64,000 bases of DNA from Sulfuricurvum sp. (GTDB taxonomy: Bacteria; Campylobacterota; Campylobacteria; Campylobacterales; Sulfurimonadaceae). A program made the translations under genes and the position numbers. The notes below the pieces were generated by a model that saw nothing but the letters and a program-made list of their open reading frames with translations, made no database searches and was not told where the DNA came from. The stretch lies in NCBI GenBank assembly GCA_030693335.1, contig JAUYAU010000001.1, positions 284,380-348,379 on the forward strand, in the 5' to 3' direction. Position 1 is the first letter of the stretch. Every line of letters begins with the position of its first letter. This document shows positions 10,055 to 17,848 of the stretch, in pieces.

Positions 10055-10082
10055 AGATTAACCTCTGTTGCATAATTAATAT

Positions 10083-10088
10083 ATTGTA
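10083..10088 (-). promoter_or_regulatory. Putative -10 box for the channel operon
   Basis: TACAAT on the minus strand, about 30 bp before the small membrane-protein start, in an AT-rich gap. No convincing -35 is present. Confidence 0.35.
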
Positions 10089-10125
10089 CATTAGCATTCC
10101 TGATTTTTAGAGAAAAATTTGACAA

Positions 10126-11391
10126 TTAAACCACTGGTTTGGCTACTGTTTTGTCTGTAGCATCACAATTTTCTTTCTCTAAGCGAATCAGCCCAGCACC
10201 AGTATAGACATTTCGAGGATTCCATAGAATCCATCCGCAGCTTCCAAAATCTTCACTGGCACGAATTTGATCACGAATTTCTTTTTCACCATATACGCGG
10301 CGGTCAAAGGCATAATCTTTGAACGCTTGCAGCCATGGGCGATAACACATGGCAGAATTTCCTGATTTTGTGAGTGATTTATCCAATGAATGTTTTACTA
10401 TTTCATAGTTTGCTTTTACAGGATTTGGATATCCAGGAATTCCTGCATTAAATCCGCTTGGGTAAAGCATTGGTGAGAGATAATCAACATACGGCGCGAG
10501 CGCATCAACACGCTGTCCGATTTCGATATCGGCATCATGCCATCCGACGTATCCAAAAATGTCGGCTGAGATAAAGACATTATACGGAGTCAAACGCGTG
10601 CGCGCAGCTTCTAAAAACCCGGAAATTGCTTTTACACGATTGGCTTGGGTATTTTCAACGGAAAATTTAATCCCTTTTCTATCTGGAAAACGGACATAGT
10701 CAAATTGGACCTCATCAAATCCTGCAGCCGCAGCATCTGCTGCAATACTAATAATATAATCACGAGGCTGTGTATAAGATGCATCGATCCAATAGAGACC
10801 TTCCTTATCTGTAAACAAAGTGCCATCGCTTTTTTTAACACCATATTGTGGGAAAGCGGTTACGTAAGGGGTGTCTTTAAATGAAACAATCCGCGCAATG
10901 GTATAAATCCCTTCATGACGCAGGTCTGCAACAAATTTTTTGATATCTTTAAAGAGAATAATCTCCTGGGCACCGATTTTATTGGCAATGGCATTTTGGG
11001 TTTTAAATGCTACTTGTCCACGGTCCATTTTAATGTCGATAACCAATGCATTAATTTCGGTTGATCGAATCAATCGTTTGGCATTTCCCATAATTTTACT
11101 ACTGGTAGCACCAAAACTTGAAAGATAAAGTGCCTTTGGGATAAAGCGGTTTAAATACATTCGTCCGCCGGTCTTGTAAAACTTGCGATCGTATCCGATT
11201 GCACGTACACCAATAATAGGAGAAGCGGGAACGGTAAAACTGCCGTTAATATCAGTACGGTATTCATTGCCATTTGCGATGATAATGGCATTTTGTATGG
11301 GTTTTGAATTTGCTTTGTCATAAACGGTTCCACTTACTATGGCACCCCATGAAAAGGTGATTATTGCAGCTAAGAGAGCTAATGCTTTCAA
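10126..11391 (-). CDS. Exported putative glycoside hydrolase-like protein (DUF4015 TIM barrel)
   Basis: 421 residues. An N-terminal signal peptide (MKALALLAAIITFSWGA) is followed by a short carboxypeptidase-regulatory-like beta domain (about residues 20-75, GTVYDKANSKPIQNA). A barrel domain resembling the DUF4015 'putative glycoside hydrolase' family follows, with family-like segments VQFDYVRFPDRKG, LAPYVDYLSPMLYPSGF and CGWILWNPRN. Substrate and activity are unknown. The start codon is TTG at 11391, supported by an AGGA site eight bases upstream and by the signal peptide. It stands alone between the channel genes and the helicase gene. Confidence 0.8.
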   Translation of the reverse strand: MKALALLAAIITFSWGAIVSGTVYDKANSKPIQNAIIIANGNEYRTDINGSFTVPASPIIGVRAIGYDRKFYKTGGRMYLNRFIPKALYLSSFGATSSKIMGNAKRLIRSTEINALVIDIKMDRGQVAFKTQNAIANKIGAQEIILFKDIKKFVADLRHEGIYTIARIVSFKDTPYVTAFPQYGVKKSDGTLFTDKEGLYWIDASYTQPRDYIISIAADAAAAGFDEVQFDYVRFPDRKGIKFSVENTQANRVKAISGFLEAARTRLTPYNVFISADIFGYVGWHDADIEIGQRVDALAPYVDYLSPMLYPSGFNAGIPGYPNPVKANYEIVKHSLDKSLTKSGNSAMCYRPWLQAFKDYAFDRRVYGEKEIRDQIRASEDFGSCGWILWNPRNVYTGAGLIRLEKENCDATDKTVAKPVV

Positions 11392-11499
11392 TGTTTTTTC
11401 CTCGAGATAGTTTCAGTCGCATCATCGTAGCAAAAAACGAGCCAATCCAAGCATAAAAATGGTAAAATGAATGACTATATAAATACAAAAGAGAAAAAT

Positions 11500-12831
11500 A
11501 TGCCATTTACACAACTAAACCAACAGCTTCGTACCAATTTGGAAGCTTTGGAGCATACTTCTCCTACTCCCATACAAGTTAAAGCGATTCCACTTATTTT
11601 ACGCGGTCGCGATATTATGGGTGCAGCTCAAACAGGAACCGGTAAAACAGCGGCCTATACGTTACCAATTTTACAAATGCTTTCCAAAAGTGCCCCGGGT
11701 GAACTCGCACGTGTACGTGCATTGGTTCTTGTCCCTACGCGCGAACTTTCCGCACAAATAACTCAAGCGATACGTTCCTATGCGATGGACACCGATATGA
11801 GAATTTTAAACATTGCAGGTGGCATGAATATGTCCAAGCAAACGACCTCTTTGGATAAAGGTGTAGATATCATTGTTGCTACGCCAGGTCGTTTAATTGA
11901 GCTAAATAAACAAGGTTTTATTCCTCTGTCCAAAATTCAATTTTTGGTTTTGGATGAAGCGGATACAATTCTGGATATGGGATTCATTAGGGAAGTTGAG
12001 CAAATCATTGATTTGCTACCGATCAAACGTCAGACCATTCTTTTCTCGGCAACGATGACCCCTTCGGTAAAGCGACTGAGTGAAAAGATCCTGAACAAAC
12101 CGCTCCTTGTAGAGATTGATAACCTTTCACCTGCGGATGCGACGATACGTCAGATCGTTCATCCTGTAGAGTTGGAACAAAAGAGCGAGCTGTTGGCGTA
12201 TTTGATCGGTTCAAACAACTATCCTCAAGTCCTCGTATTTGCACGTACGAAAGTGGCTGCGGATGAAGTGAGCACCTATTTACGCGAGAGTGGACTGGAA
12301 TGTGCGACGATTCACGGTGATAAAAAGCACGGTGCACGGGATAAAGCACTCAAAGATTTTAGATCAGGCACGATCAAGATCTTGGTGGCTACGGATATCG
12401 CGGCAAGGGGCCTTGACATTGATAATTTAGGTGTTGTGATCAATTATGATATTCCTCACGTCAGCAGCGATTATATCCACCGTATCGGACGAACGGGACG
12501 TGCGGGTAAAGCGGGTGTGGCCATTACGCTTCTTTCCTCCAAAGAGCACATATCCTGGAAAAAAATCGAGACGATGCTGGGTAAAAAACCGGAACAAATT
12601 ATTGTCGAGGGTTTTATACCGCCTTTAGCATTAGAAGGTAAAAAAACGCACGGTAAAAGTATGAGTAAAGACGGCGAAAAAAAAGGAAAAACGGCTGGAG
12701 CATTTGGGAACAAGCGCAAAAAAGAGCCTGTTCAGAGTAAATTTGTAGGTAAAAGAGGGCCGAGAGCGGTTCGCGAAGAACCCGTTGCCGAGAAAAAAGC
12801 TGCTCCAAAAAAATGGGGCAAGAAAAAATAA
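11500..12831 (+). CDS. rhlE: DEAD-box RNA helicase, RhlE-like
   Basis: ATP-dependent RNA helicase, probably in ribosome assembly or mRNA turnover. In order: Q motif (PTPIQ), Walker A AQTGTGKTAAY, PTREL, GG, TPGR, the DEAD box VLDEADTIL, motif III LFSATM, and in the second RecA domain ATDIAARGLD and HRIGRTGRAG. The last about 70 residues form a Lys/Arg-rich tail, probably for RNA binding. The ATG at 11500 (MPFTQLNQQL) fits the family start better than 11467. The stop codon abuts the stop of convergent modC with no gap. Confidence 0.93.
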   Translation: MPFTQLNQQLRTNLEALEHTSPTPIQVKAIPLILRGRDIMGAAQTGTGKTAAYTLPILQMLSKSAPGELARVRALVLVPTRELSAQITQAIRSYAMDTDMRILNIAGGMNMSKQTTSLDKGVDIIVATPGRLIELNKQGFIPLSKIQFLVLDEADTILDMGFIREVEQIIDLLPIKRQTILFSATMTPSVKRLSEKILNKPLLVEIDNLSPADATIRQIVHPVELEQKSELLAYLIGSNNYPQVLVFARTKVAADEVSTYLRESGLECATIHGDKKHGARDKALKDFRSGTIKILVATDIAARGLDIDNLGVVINYDIPHVSSDYIHRIGRTGRAGKAGVAITLLSSKEHISWKKIETMLGKKPEQIIVEGFIPPLALEGKKTHGKSMSKDGEKKGKTAGAFGNKRKKEPVQSKFVGKRGPRAVREEPVAEKKAAPKKWGKKK

Positions 12832-13707
12832 TTACTCCAAAGGCATCACGATAGGGTTAAATGCCTTAGAGGATATGATTGCCTTTGCCCCTACTTTTAA
12901 AATACGTGCTTCATTCTCACTAACAACTGCTTTTATAATACTGTTCCCTGTCAGCAGGGTAACCAAATAGACAGGGTGATCGTATTGGATCGATAATACT
13001 TCACCCATCAACTGAAGCTTACCGCTAAGGGTCTGAGGGGTGAAAAATTCCATTGGTTTAGCAACGCGAACAATCCGACCCAGTTCGATAGATGCCATAC
13101 GATCGGAGAGTTTTACCGTTTCGGCGATGTCATGACTCACAAGTAGAGTCGTTACGTCCAGACGCTTATGGACTAGGAAAAGTTCGTCTTGGAGCTTTTG
13201 ACGCATTGCAGGGTCGAGCGCAGAGAGGGGTTCATCCAGCAGGAGAATCTTTGGGTGGCACACCAATGCACGGGCAAGGGCAACACGCTGTTTCTGCCCT
13301 CCTGAGAGGGTGGTAGGTAAGCGCTGCGAGAGCTGTGAGAGTTCAACGAGTTCTATCAGTTCATCCACATTGGCACGTTGTTGCGCATTGTCTGCGGCAA
13401 AGAGGAGATTCTCGCGTACGCTCATGGTCGGAAAGAGGGCATAGTCTTGGAAGACAAAGCCGATACTACGTTTTTGGGGTGGAAGATTGATCTTTTTAGC
13501 GCTGTCAAACCATACCTCACCATCCACTTCTATTTTTCCGCTATCGGGTCTCTCCAATCCTGCGATTAAGCGCATCAGTGTTGTTTTACCTGCACCTGAG
13601 GGGCCAAATAGGGTGAGGAATTCCCCGTTATTGATGGTAAGTCCGAAATGGGCATTGATTGAGCCCTCAGCGGTGTCGAGACGCTTGGTAATATTAACTA
13701 CTATCAT
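12832..13707 (-). CDS. modC: Molybdate ABC transporter ATP-binding protein
   Basis: ATPase of the molybdate importer. Visible: Walker A GPSGAGKTTLMRL, Q-loop region IGFVFQDYALFP, signature LSGGQKQRVALARAL, Walker B ILLLDEPLSALD, and switch His in LLVSHD. The last about 65 residues form a TOBE/Mop-like domain (MGEVLSIQYDHPVYLVTLL), as in ModC proteins. 291 residues. It overlaps the upstream modB gene by four bases, so translation is probably coupled. Sulfate or tungstate specificity cannot be excluded from this subunit alone, but the operon includes Mop and ModE. Confidence 0.93.
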   Translation of the reverse strand: MIVVNITKRLDTAEGSINAHFGLTINNGEFLTLFGPSGAGKTTLMRLIAGLERPDSGKIEVDGEVWFDSAKKINLPPQKRSIGFVFQDYALFPTMSVRENLLFAADNAQQRANVDELIELVELSQLSQRLPTTLSGGQKQRVALARALVCHPKILLLDEPLSALDPAMRQKLQDELFLVHKRLDVTTLLVSHDIAETVKLSDRMASIELGRIVRVAKPMEFFTPQTLSGKLQLMGEVLSIQYDHPVYLVTLLTGNSIIKAVVSENEARILKVGAKAIISSKAFNPIVMPLE

Positions 13708-14381
13708 CGGATTCCTCCGAGCGATTTTTTGTTGAGAGTGTAGACGAGTAAGAGTATCGCAAAGGTCACCACAAAGAGGGTGAGGGCGTATTGGTGTGCT
13801 ATGGCATAGTTGAGCGATTCAACCTCGTCATAGATCGCGATCGAGGCGACGCGGGTTTCTCCGGGGATATTACCGCCGATCATGAGGATGACCCCAAACT
13901 CCCCTACAGTATGGGCGAACGCGAGGACGATACCTGAAATGAGACCGTGACGGATAGAGGGGAGGATCACCCGCAACATGGTCTCGATCTTTGATTTCCC
14001 AAGAGTATAAGAAGCTTCAAAAATGGAGCGGGGAACTTGGGTGAGAGCCGACTGGATGGGGTGAACCATAAAAGGCAAGCTAAAGAGCACCGAGCCGATC
14101 ACCAGCCCCTCAAAACTAAATGCCAAGCGGATACCATGCTCTGTTAAAAAAATCCCGATGGCAGAGGCAGGGCTGAATGCAAGGAGGAGGTAAAATCCCA
14201 GTACCGAAGGGGGCAACACGAGTGGCATAGAAACGATGGTTTCGATGACACTTTTGAATCGCATTGTGCTAAAGACCAAAAATGATGCGAGGGGAATCCC
14301 GATAGCCAAAAGTATGAGCGTTGTAATGGCAGCGAGTTTAAACGTCAACGCCATAGTGGCTAAAAATTCAGATTCCATCAT
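13704..14381 (-). CDS. modB: Molybdate ABC transporter permease
   Basis: Inner-membrane channel subunit, 225 residues with five to six hydrophobic helices. The cytoplasmic coupling loop carries the EAA-type motif EASYTLGKSKIETMLRV followed by the family segment AHTVGEFGVILMIGGN, typical of ModB/CysT permeases. Its start overlaps the Mop gene by 14 bases and its end overlaps modC by four, consistent with one tightly coupled operon. Confidence 0.93.
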   Translation of the reverse strand: MMESEFLATMALTFKLAAITTLILLAIGIPLASFLVFSTMRFKSVIETIVSMPLVLPPSVLGFYLLLAFSPASAIGIFLTEHGIRLAFSFEGLVIGSVLFSLPFMVHPIQSALTQVPRSIFEASYTLGKSKIETMLRVILPSIRHGLISGIVLAFAHTVGEFGVILMIGGNIPGETRVASIAIYDEVESLNYAIAHQYALTLFVVTFAILLLVYTLNKKSLGGIR

Positions 14382-14769
14382 GATCTCTCAGTAGTGATAT
14401 TTCACTGGGTTGAACCATCCAGCTTACTGTATCCCCTTCTAAAATGTTTAGAGTATCAAAGGTTACGGTTGGCAGCAGGGCCGTTACCGTTGTCTCTTGA
14501 TAATTTAGAATCACCTCTGAAAGAACAATCCCCTTTTTTATCACCTGAATGGTCCCCTGTAAGAGATTAGCGGTGGTAGGGGTAAACACTTTTGAGAGGA
14601 TCACTTCGGTCTCTTTGAATGCCAATGTGACACTAGTATGGAGTAAATTATCTGCATTGGAGGCCTCAGCGAGAAGGAGATGAAACGAATCGTCTCCGAC
14701 GGCTACGCATATAGAGGAGAGGTGTTCGGAAGTCGTGACGGCGGTGATAGTAGCGCTTAGGGTGTTCAT
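14368..14769 (-). CDS. Stand-alone TOBE/Mop-type molybdate-binding protein
   Basis: 133 residues made of what look like two TOBE/Mop repeats: N-terminal TITAVTTSEHLSSICVAVG, and a second starting near residue 58 (FTPTTANLLQGTIQVIKKG) and ending TVSWMVQPSEISLL. Mop proteins bind molybdate or a molybdenum cofactor in the cytoplasm, acting as a store or carrier. It lies between modA and modB in the same operon, 10 bp after modA. An AAGG site lies eight bases before the start. The alternative, a ModE-type regulator, is unlikely because no helix-turn-helix is present. Confidence 0.8.
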   Translation of the reverse strand: MNTLSATITAVTTSEHLSSICVAVGDDSFHLLLAEASNADNLLHTSVTLAFKETEVILSKVFTPTTANLLQGTIQVIKKGIVLSEVILNYQETTVTALLPTVTFDTLNILEGDTVSWMVQPSEISLLRDHDGI

Positions 14770-14779
14770 ATCTAAGACC

Positions 14780-15529
14780 TTATTTAAGCGTAAAGCCGTA
14801 TTTTTTCATGATAGCATCTGCTTGGGATGATTCAAAAACTGAAATAAAAGCGCGAGCCGCTTTATTGTTTTCACCCCGCTTGAGTAACGCATATCCTTGG
14901 AGTATATCTGGATGAGTTTTAGCATCAATCAAACCGAAATTCATCTCTTCAGCGATGATCGGGGCTTTTGCGATAGAGATTGCGATGATTCCGACATCCG
15001 CTGCACCTGTTTGGACGTATTGGGTTGCTTGTGAGATATTTTCACCCATAACAAATTTATGTTTGACTTTGTCATATAGTCCAAGTCTTTTAAGTGCAGC
15101 AACAGCAGCTTGACCGTAGGGAGCGTGTTCAGGATTGGCAATGGCTATTTTTTTGATTTTATCCGTTGCTAAAATTGAGAGATCATTGACAGGGATGTTG
15201 CTTGATTTTGGTGTCATAAGGCCGATACGACCCAGTGCGTATGGTTTTACATTACCAACCGCAAATCCTTTTTCTTTTAGCTCTTTAGGATAATTCATAT
15301 CGGCAGCAAAATAGACATCATAAGGTGCACCGTTTTGAATTTGCGTCAATGCTTTACCGCTTGAGCCAAACTGAAAATTAATGGTTTGAGTAGGATATTT
15401 TTTTTCACAAAGGATTTTTATCTCTTTAAACGCATATTGAAGATCAGATGCGGCAGCGATGTTGGCAGTATCTGCAAAAGCAACTGAAACAGATACAGCG
15501 AGTGAGAGGAGAAGGGGAGAGAACTTCAT
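14780..15529 (-). CDS. modA: Molybdate-binding periplasmic protein
   Basis: Substrate-binding component of the molybdate importer, 249 residues. It has a Sec signal peptide (MKFSPLLLSLAVSVSVAFA, cleavage near residue 20) and then the ModA-type start NIAAASDLQYAFKEI, whose Ser residues usually contact the oxyanion. Later segments FQFGSSGKALTQIQNGAPYDVYF (split: FGSSGKALTQIQ and GAPYDVYFAAD) and GAADVGIIA fit ModA. It is the first gene after the ModE-like operator, so it heads the modA-mop-modB-modC operon. Confidence 0.93.
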   Translation of the reverse strand: MKFSPLLLSLAVSVSVAFADTANIAAASDLQYAFKEIKILCEKKYPTQTINFQFGSSGKALTQIQNGAPYDVYFAADMNYPKELKEKGFAVGNVKPYALGRIGLMTPKSSNIPVNDLSILATDKIKKIAIANPEHAPYGQAAVAALKRLGLYDKVKHKFVMGENISQATQYVQTGAADVGIIAISIAKAPIIAEEMNFGLIDAKTHPDILQGYALLKRGENNKAARAFISVFESSQADAIMKKYGFTLK

Positions 15530-15606
15530 TTAAATTCCTTAGTATCTATTTTGATATAATGATAAATCAAGCAATGCAAAAATGGTTCATGGATAAATAC
15601 GATATT

Positions 15607-15634
15607 TTCGTTATGTTTTATAAGATATAACGAA
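15607..15634 (-). promoter_or_regulatory. Candidate ModE operator upstream of modA
   Basis: Perfect inverted repeat with 8-bp arms TTCGTTAT (15607-15614) and ATAACGAA (15627-15634) separated by 12 bp. The CGTTAT...ATAACG half-sites resemble the E. coli ModE operator as I recall it. It directly abuts the putative modA -10 box and would cover the transcription start, so Mo-loaded ModE would block transcription. The ModE regulator is encoded next door. Confidence 0.75.
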
Positions 15635-15639
15635 TTATA
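15634..15639 (-). promoter_or_regulatory. Putative -10 box of the modA operon
   Basis: TATAAT on the minus strand, about 105 bp before the modA ATG, overlapping the edge of the ModE-like palindrome by one base. Confidence 0.5.
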
Positions 15640-15671
15640 GAAAAATTAACTTAAATAAAGCTACAAATAGG

Positions 15672-16448
15672 TTAAAGACCGATAATAATATGCAACGGTG
15701 AGATAACAGCAAAGACGGTCATGCCGGTTTGAAACTTTTGCAGAGTGTCCTGTTTTTCAAGGGCGATGAGGAGAGTACCGCCGTTCAGGCGCAATGCAAT
15801 CTCCAAATTATCACCTTCAGATTCTAATGACTCGATGATTCCCGTAAGGATATTATCGGTGGTATTGGAGGCAGGGGGATTGGTGAAGATTTTAATATCG
15901 CTGGATTTGATTATTGCGTAGGAGTCACATCCGATTTCTAGTCCCATATTCTCTACTGATTTGGCAGTGATGATGGAGAAGAGGACGTCATCGCCTTGCA
16001 ATGCAAGGGTTAGCGTCGTATGCAAACCATTTTTTTGAATCTCTTTAAGAACAGCGGGAAACTGATTTCGTGCGCTGGTAGTAAGAAAAGTTCGGCTCAA
16101 TATTCTGGCGAGGCGCTCGGGATCGTTGCCTGCTTCGGAAAAGCGGTCGATAAATTGACGGTGAAGATCACCTAAACGATGGAAGGTTGCGATGAGTTCA
16201 CGAGCGTAGGGAGTGAGTTTCGTTCCACCACCGCCACGGCCTCCTGTGAGGCGTTCGATAAGAGGCTGCTCGGCTATGGCGTTCATACCGTTGATCCGTT
16301 CCCACGCTGCTTTGTAGCTCATTTTAATTTCTTTAGCTGCCGCATTAATGGAGCCGGTTTGATCGATTTTTTCCAGCAGTTCTATTCTACCTGCACCTAA
16401 AAAACTTTGACCATCATTTGTGAGCCAGAAACGTCCGTCGATTCTCAT
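15672..16448 (-). CDS. modE: Molybdate-responsive transcriptional regulator ModE
   Basis: 258 residues. N-terminal LysR-type winged helix (IDGRFWLTNDGQ, GSINAAAKEIKMSYKAAW, then the glycine-rich wing RLTGGRGGGGTKLT, about residues 1-110), followed by two Mop/TOBE molybdate-binding repeats (NGLHTTLTLALQGDDVLF and GDNLEIALRLNGGTLLIAL). This is the full ModE architecture. It lies upstream of modA on the same strand, with the operator in the 142-bp gap. It probably represses the mod operon when molybdate is abundant. Nine bases separate it from the unknown gene before it. Confidence 0.94.
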   Translation of the reverse strand: MRIDGRFWLTNDGQSFLGAGRIELLEKIDQTGSINAAAKEIKMSYKAAWERINGMNAIAEQPLIERLTGGRGGGGTKLTPYARELIATFHRLGDLHRQFIDRFSEAGNDPERLARILSRTFLTTSARNQFPAVLKEIQKNGLHTTLTLALQGDDVLFSIITAKSVENMGLEIGCDSYAIIKSSDIKIFTNPPASNTTDNILTGIIESLESEGDNLEIALRLNGGTLLIALEKQDTLQKFQTGMTVFAVISPLHIIIGL

Positions 16449-16457
16449 AAGAGTTTT

Positions 16458-17009
16458 TTATTCGCTGTTTTCTTCACTGATCTCATCATCTTCGATTTCA
16501 CTATCATCAGGAGATAATGGATTAAAGTTGAGTATTTTTTTAGTAATACCTACGGAACAAAAGAAAAAGATTTCAAACATAGGGGTCATGATGGTTGTAT
16601 CAGCATTAACAATTTCAAATGCCTTGAAATTAAAACCAGTACCGTCTTCTTCTTTATTCATGGCTACAGTAAAGGATAACGGTCCCAATGAGCGAAGCAT
16701 ATTGGCGACATTTTTATACGATTTATCTTCTTTGGGTGCCATTAAATTTGGATTTTCATCGGTACGTGCATTCATGCGTATACTTAGGAGAGAGAGATTG
16801 TCGCGGTGAACATTTTTGTTCCATTTTATTAGCCCTTTTGGAAATCGCAACAATGCTGTTTTTGAAATCAATGGATGAGGCGATGTTTTACGGATGGTCT
16901 CAAGAAGTTTAAGTAAAGAGTTCTTTCCACCGATTAAAGCGGCATAAGAGAGGAGTTGATCGCGAAGAAGTATTTTTTCAGCGTCAGAAAGTTTGTGAAA
17001 GTGGCACAC
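16458..17009 (-). CDS. Conserved-looking hypothetical protein upstream of modE
   Basis: 183 residues, no family recognised. It begins MCHFHKLSDAEKIL from a GTG start with an AAAGG site; no signal peptide or membrane helix is visible. The middle is basic, and the tail is strongly acidic (DDSEIEDDEISEENSE). A possible metal-binding CHFH lies at the N-terminus, which is speculation. It is probably co-transcribed with modE (9-bp gap), which hints at, but does not prove, a link with molybdenum regulation. Confidence 0.7.
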   Translation of the reverse strand: MCHFHKLSDAEKILLRDQLLSYAALIGGKNSLLKLLETIRKTSPHPLISKTALLRFPKGLIKWNKNVHRDNLSLLSIRMNARTDENPNLMAPKEDKSYKNVANMLRSLGPLSFTVAMNKEEDGTGFNFKAFEIVNADTTIMTPMFEIFFFCSVGITKKILNFNPLSPDDSEIEDDEISEENSE

Positions 17010-17035
17010 AATTGGCCTTTAATTTAAGATATGCA

Positions 17036-17041
17036 ATTATA
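17036..17041 (-). promoter_or_regulatory. Putative -10 box for the hypothetical gene and modE
   Basis: TATAAT on the minus strand, 26 bp before the GTG start of the hypothetical gene, in the short gap after aroE. Confidence 0.45.
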
Positions 17042-17056
17042 GCGGGTATTTGGTTT

Positions 17057-17848
17057 CTAGTATAAAAAGCTTTTTTGCATAATAGGGCGTATCGTATCCG
17101 TAGATACGGCACCGTTTATAAAAAGATAATTAGCAAGTACCCCTTGTTCAAGCAACATATCCGATCCGTCTTTGAAAGGGAGTTTGGCATTTTTTACTTC
17201 ACGCAGAAATGGAGTCTCCTTTCCATAAATGACGTCAATAGCACAACGTGCATGTGAGAATAGCTCGGTAAGTAATGAACCGTTGAGAGGCAAAAGATCA
17301 TCGCTGAGGCCAGCTGATGTGGTATTTATAATCAGATCATAGGTATCAGGTACAAATGTTTCCCAGCTGTAGGCTTGATAACTATTTTCAATGAAATACT
17401 CCAAACGATTGGATGAGCGGTTTAGGATGACAGGCTCAATCTTGTTTTGGTACAAAACCGTGGCAAGTGCTCTGGCTGTTCCGCCAGCCCCAATAATCAA
17501 AGCATTTCGTAAAAGACCAAACGATTGTATAGCGGCAAGGAAGCCATCGGCATCGGTGTTGTAACCGATGAGGCGACCATCTTCATTGATAATGGTATTG
17601 ACGGCACCGATCTTATTGGCAAGACCGCGTATTTCATCACATGCCTCATATGCAGCTTCTTTATGAGGAACAGTGATATTCGCACCGCTAAGTGCTTTGG
17701 CAAAAAATACTTCACGCAGTTTTGATCCATCTGTGAGTTGTGAACGTGTATAACACGCGTCAATACGCAGTGTTCTAAAAACATGATTGTGCATCAACGG
17801 AGAACGTGAGTGACTTACCGGATCTCCAAAAATAGTAAACAGCTTCAT
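17057..17848 (-). CDS. aroE: Shikimate dehydrogenase (NADP+)
   Basis: Reduces 3-dehydroshikimate to shikimate in chorismate biosynthesis. 263 residues. Substrate-binding Ser segment GDPVSHSRSPLMHN, catalytic Lys/Asp region NITVPHKEAAYEACD, GAVNTI, then a Rossmann segment ALIIGAGGTARAL with NRSSNR for NADP binding. It starts immediately after the trpE stop with no spacing, so the two should be co-expressed. Confidence 0.95.
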   Translation of the reverse strand: MKLFTIFGDPVSHSRSPLMHNHVFRTLRIDACYTRSQLTDGSKLREVFFAKALSGANITVPHKEAAYEACDEIRGLANKIGAVNTIINEDGRLIGYNTDADGFLAAIQSFGLLRNALIIGAGGTARALATVLYQNKIEPVILNRSSNRLEYFIENSYQAYSWETFVPDTYDLIINTTSAGLSDDLLPLNGSLLTELFSHARCAIDVIYGKETPFLREVKNAKLPFKDGSDMLLEQGVLANYLFINGAVSTDTIRPIMQKSFLY

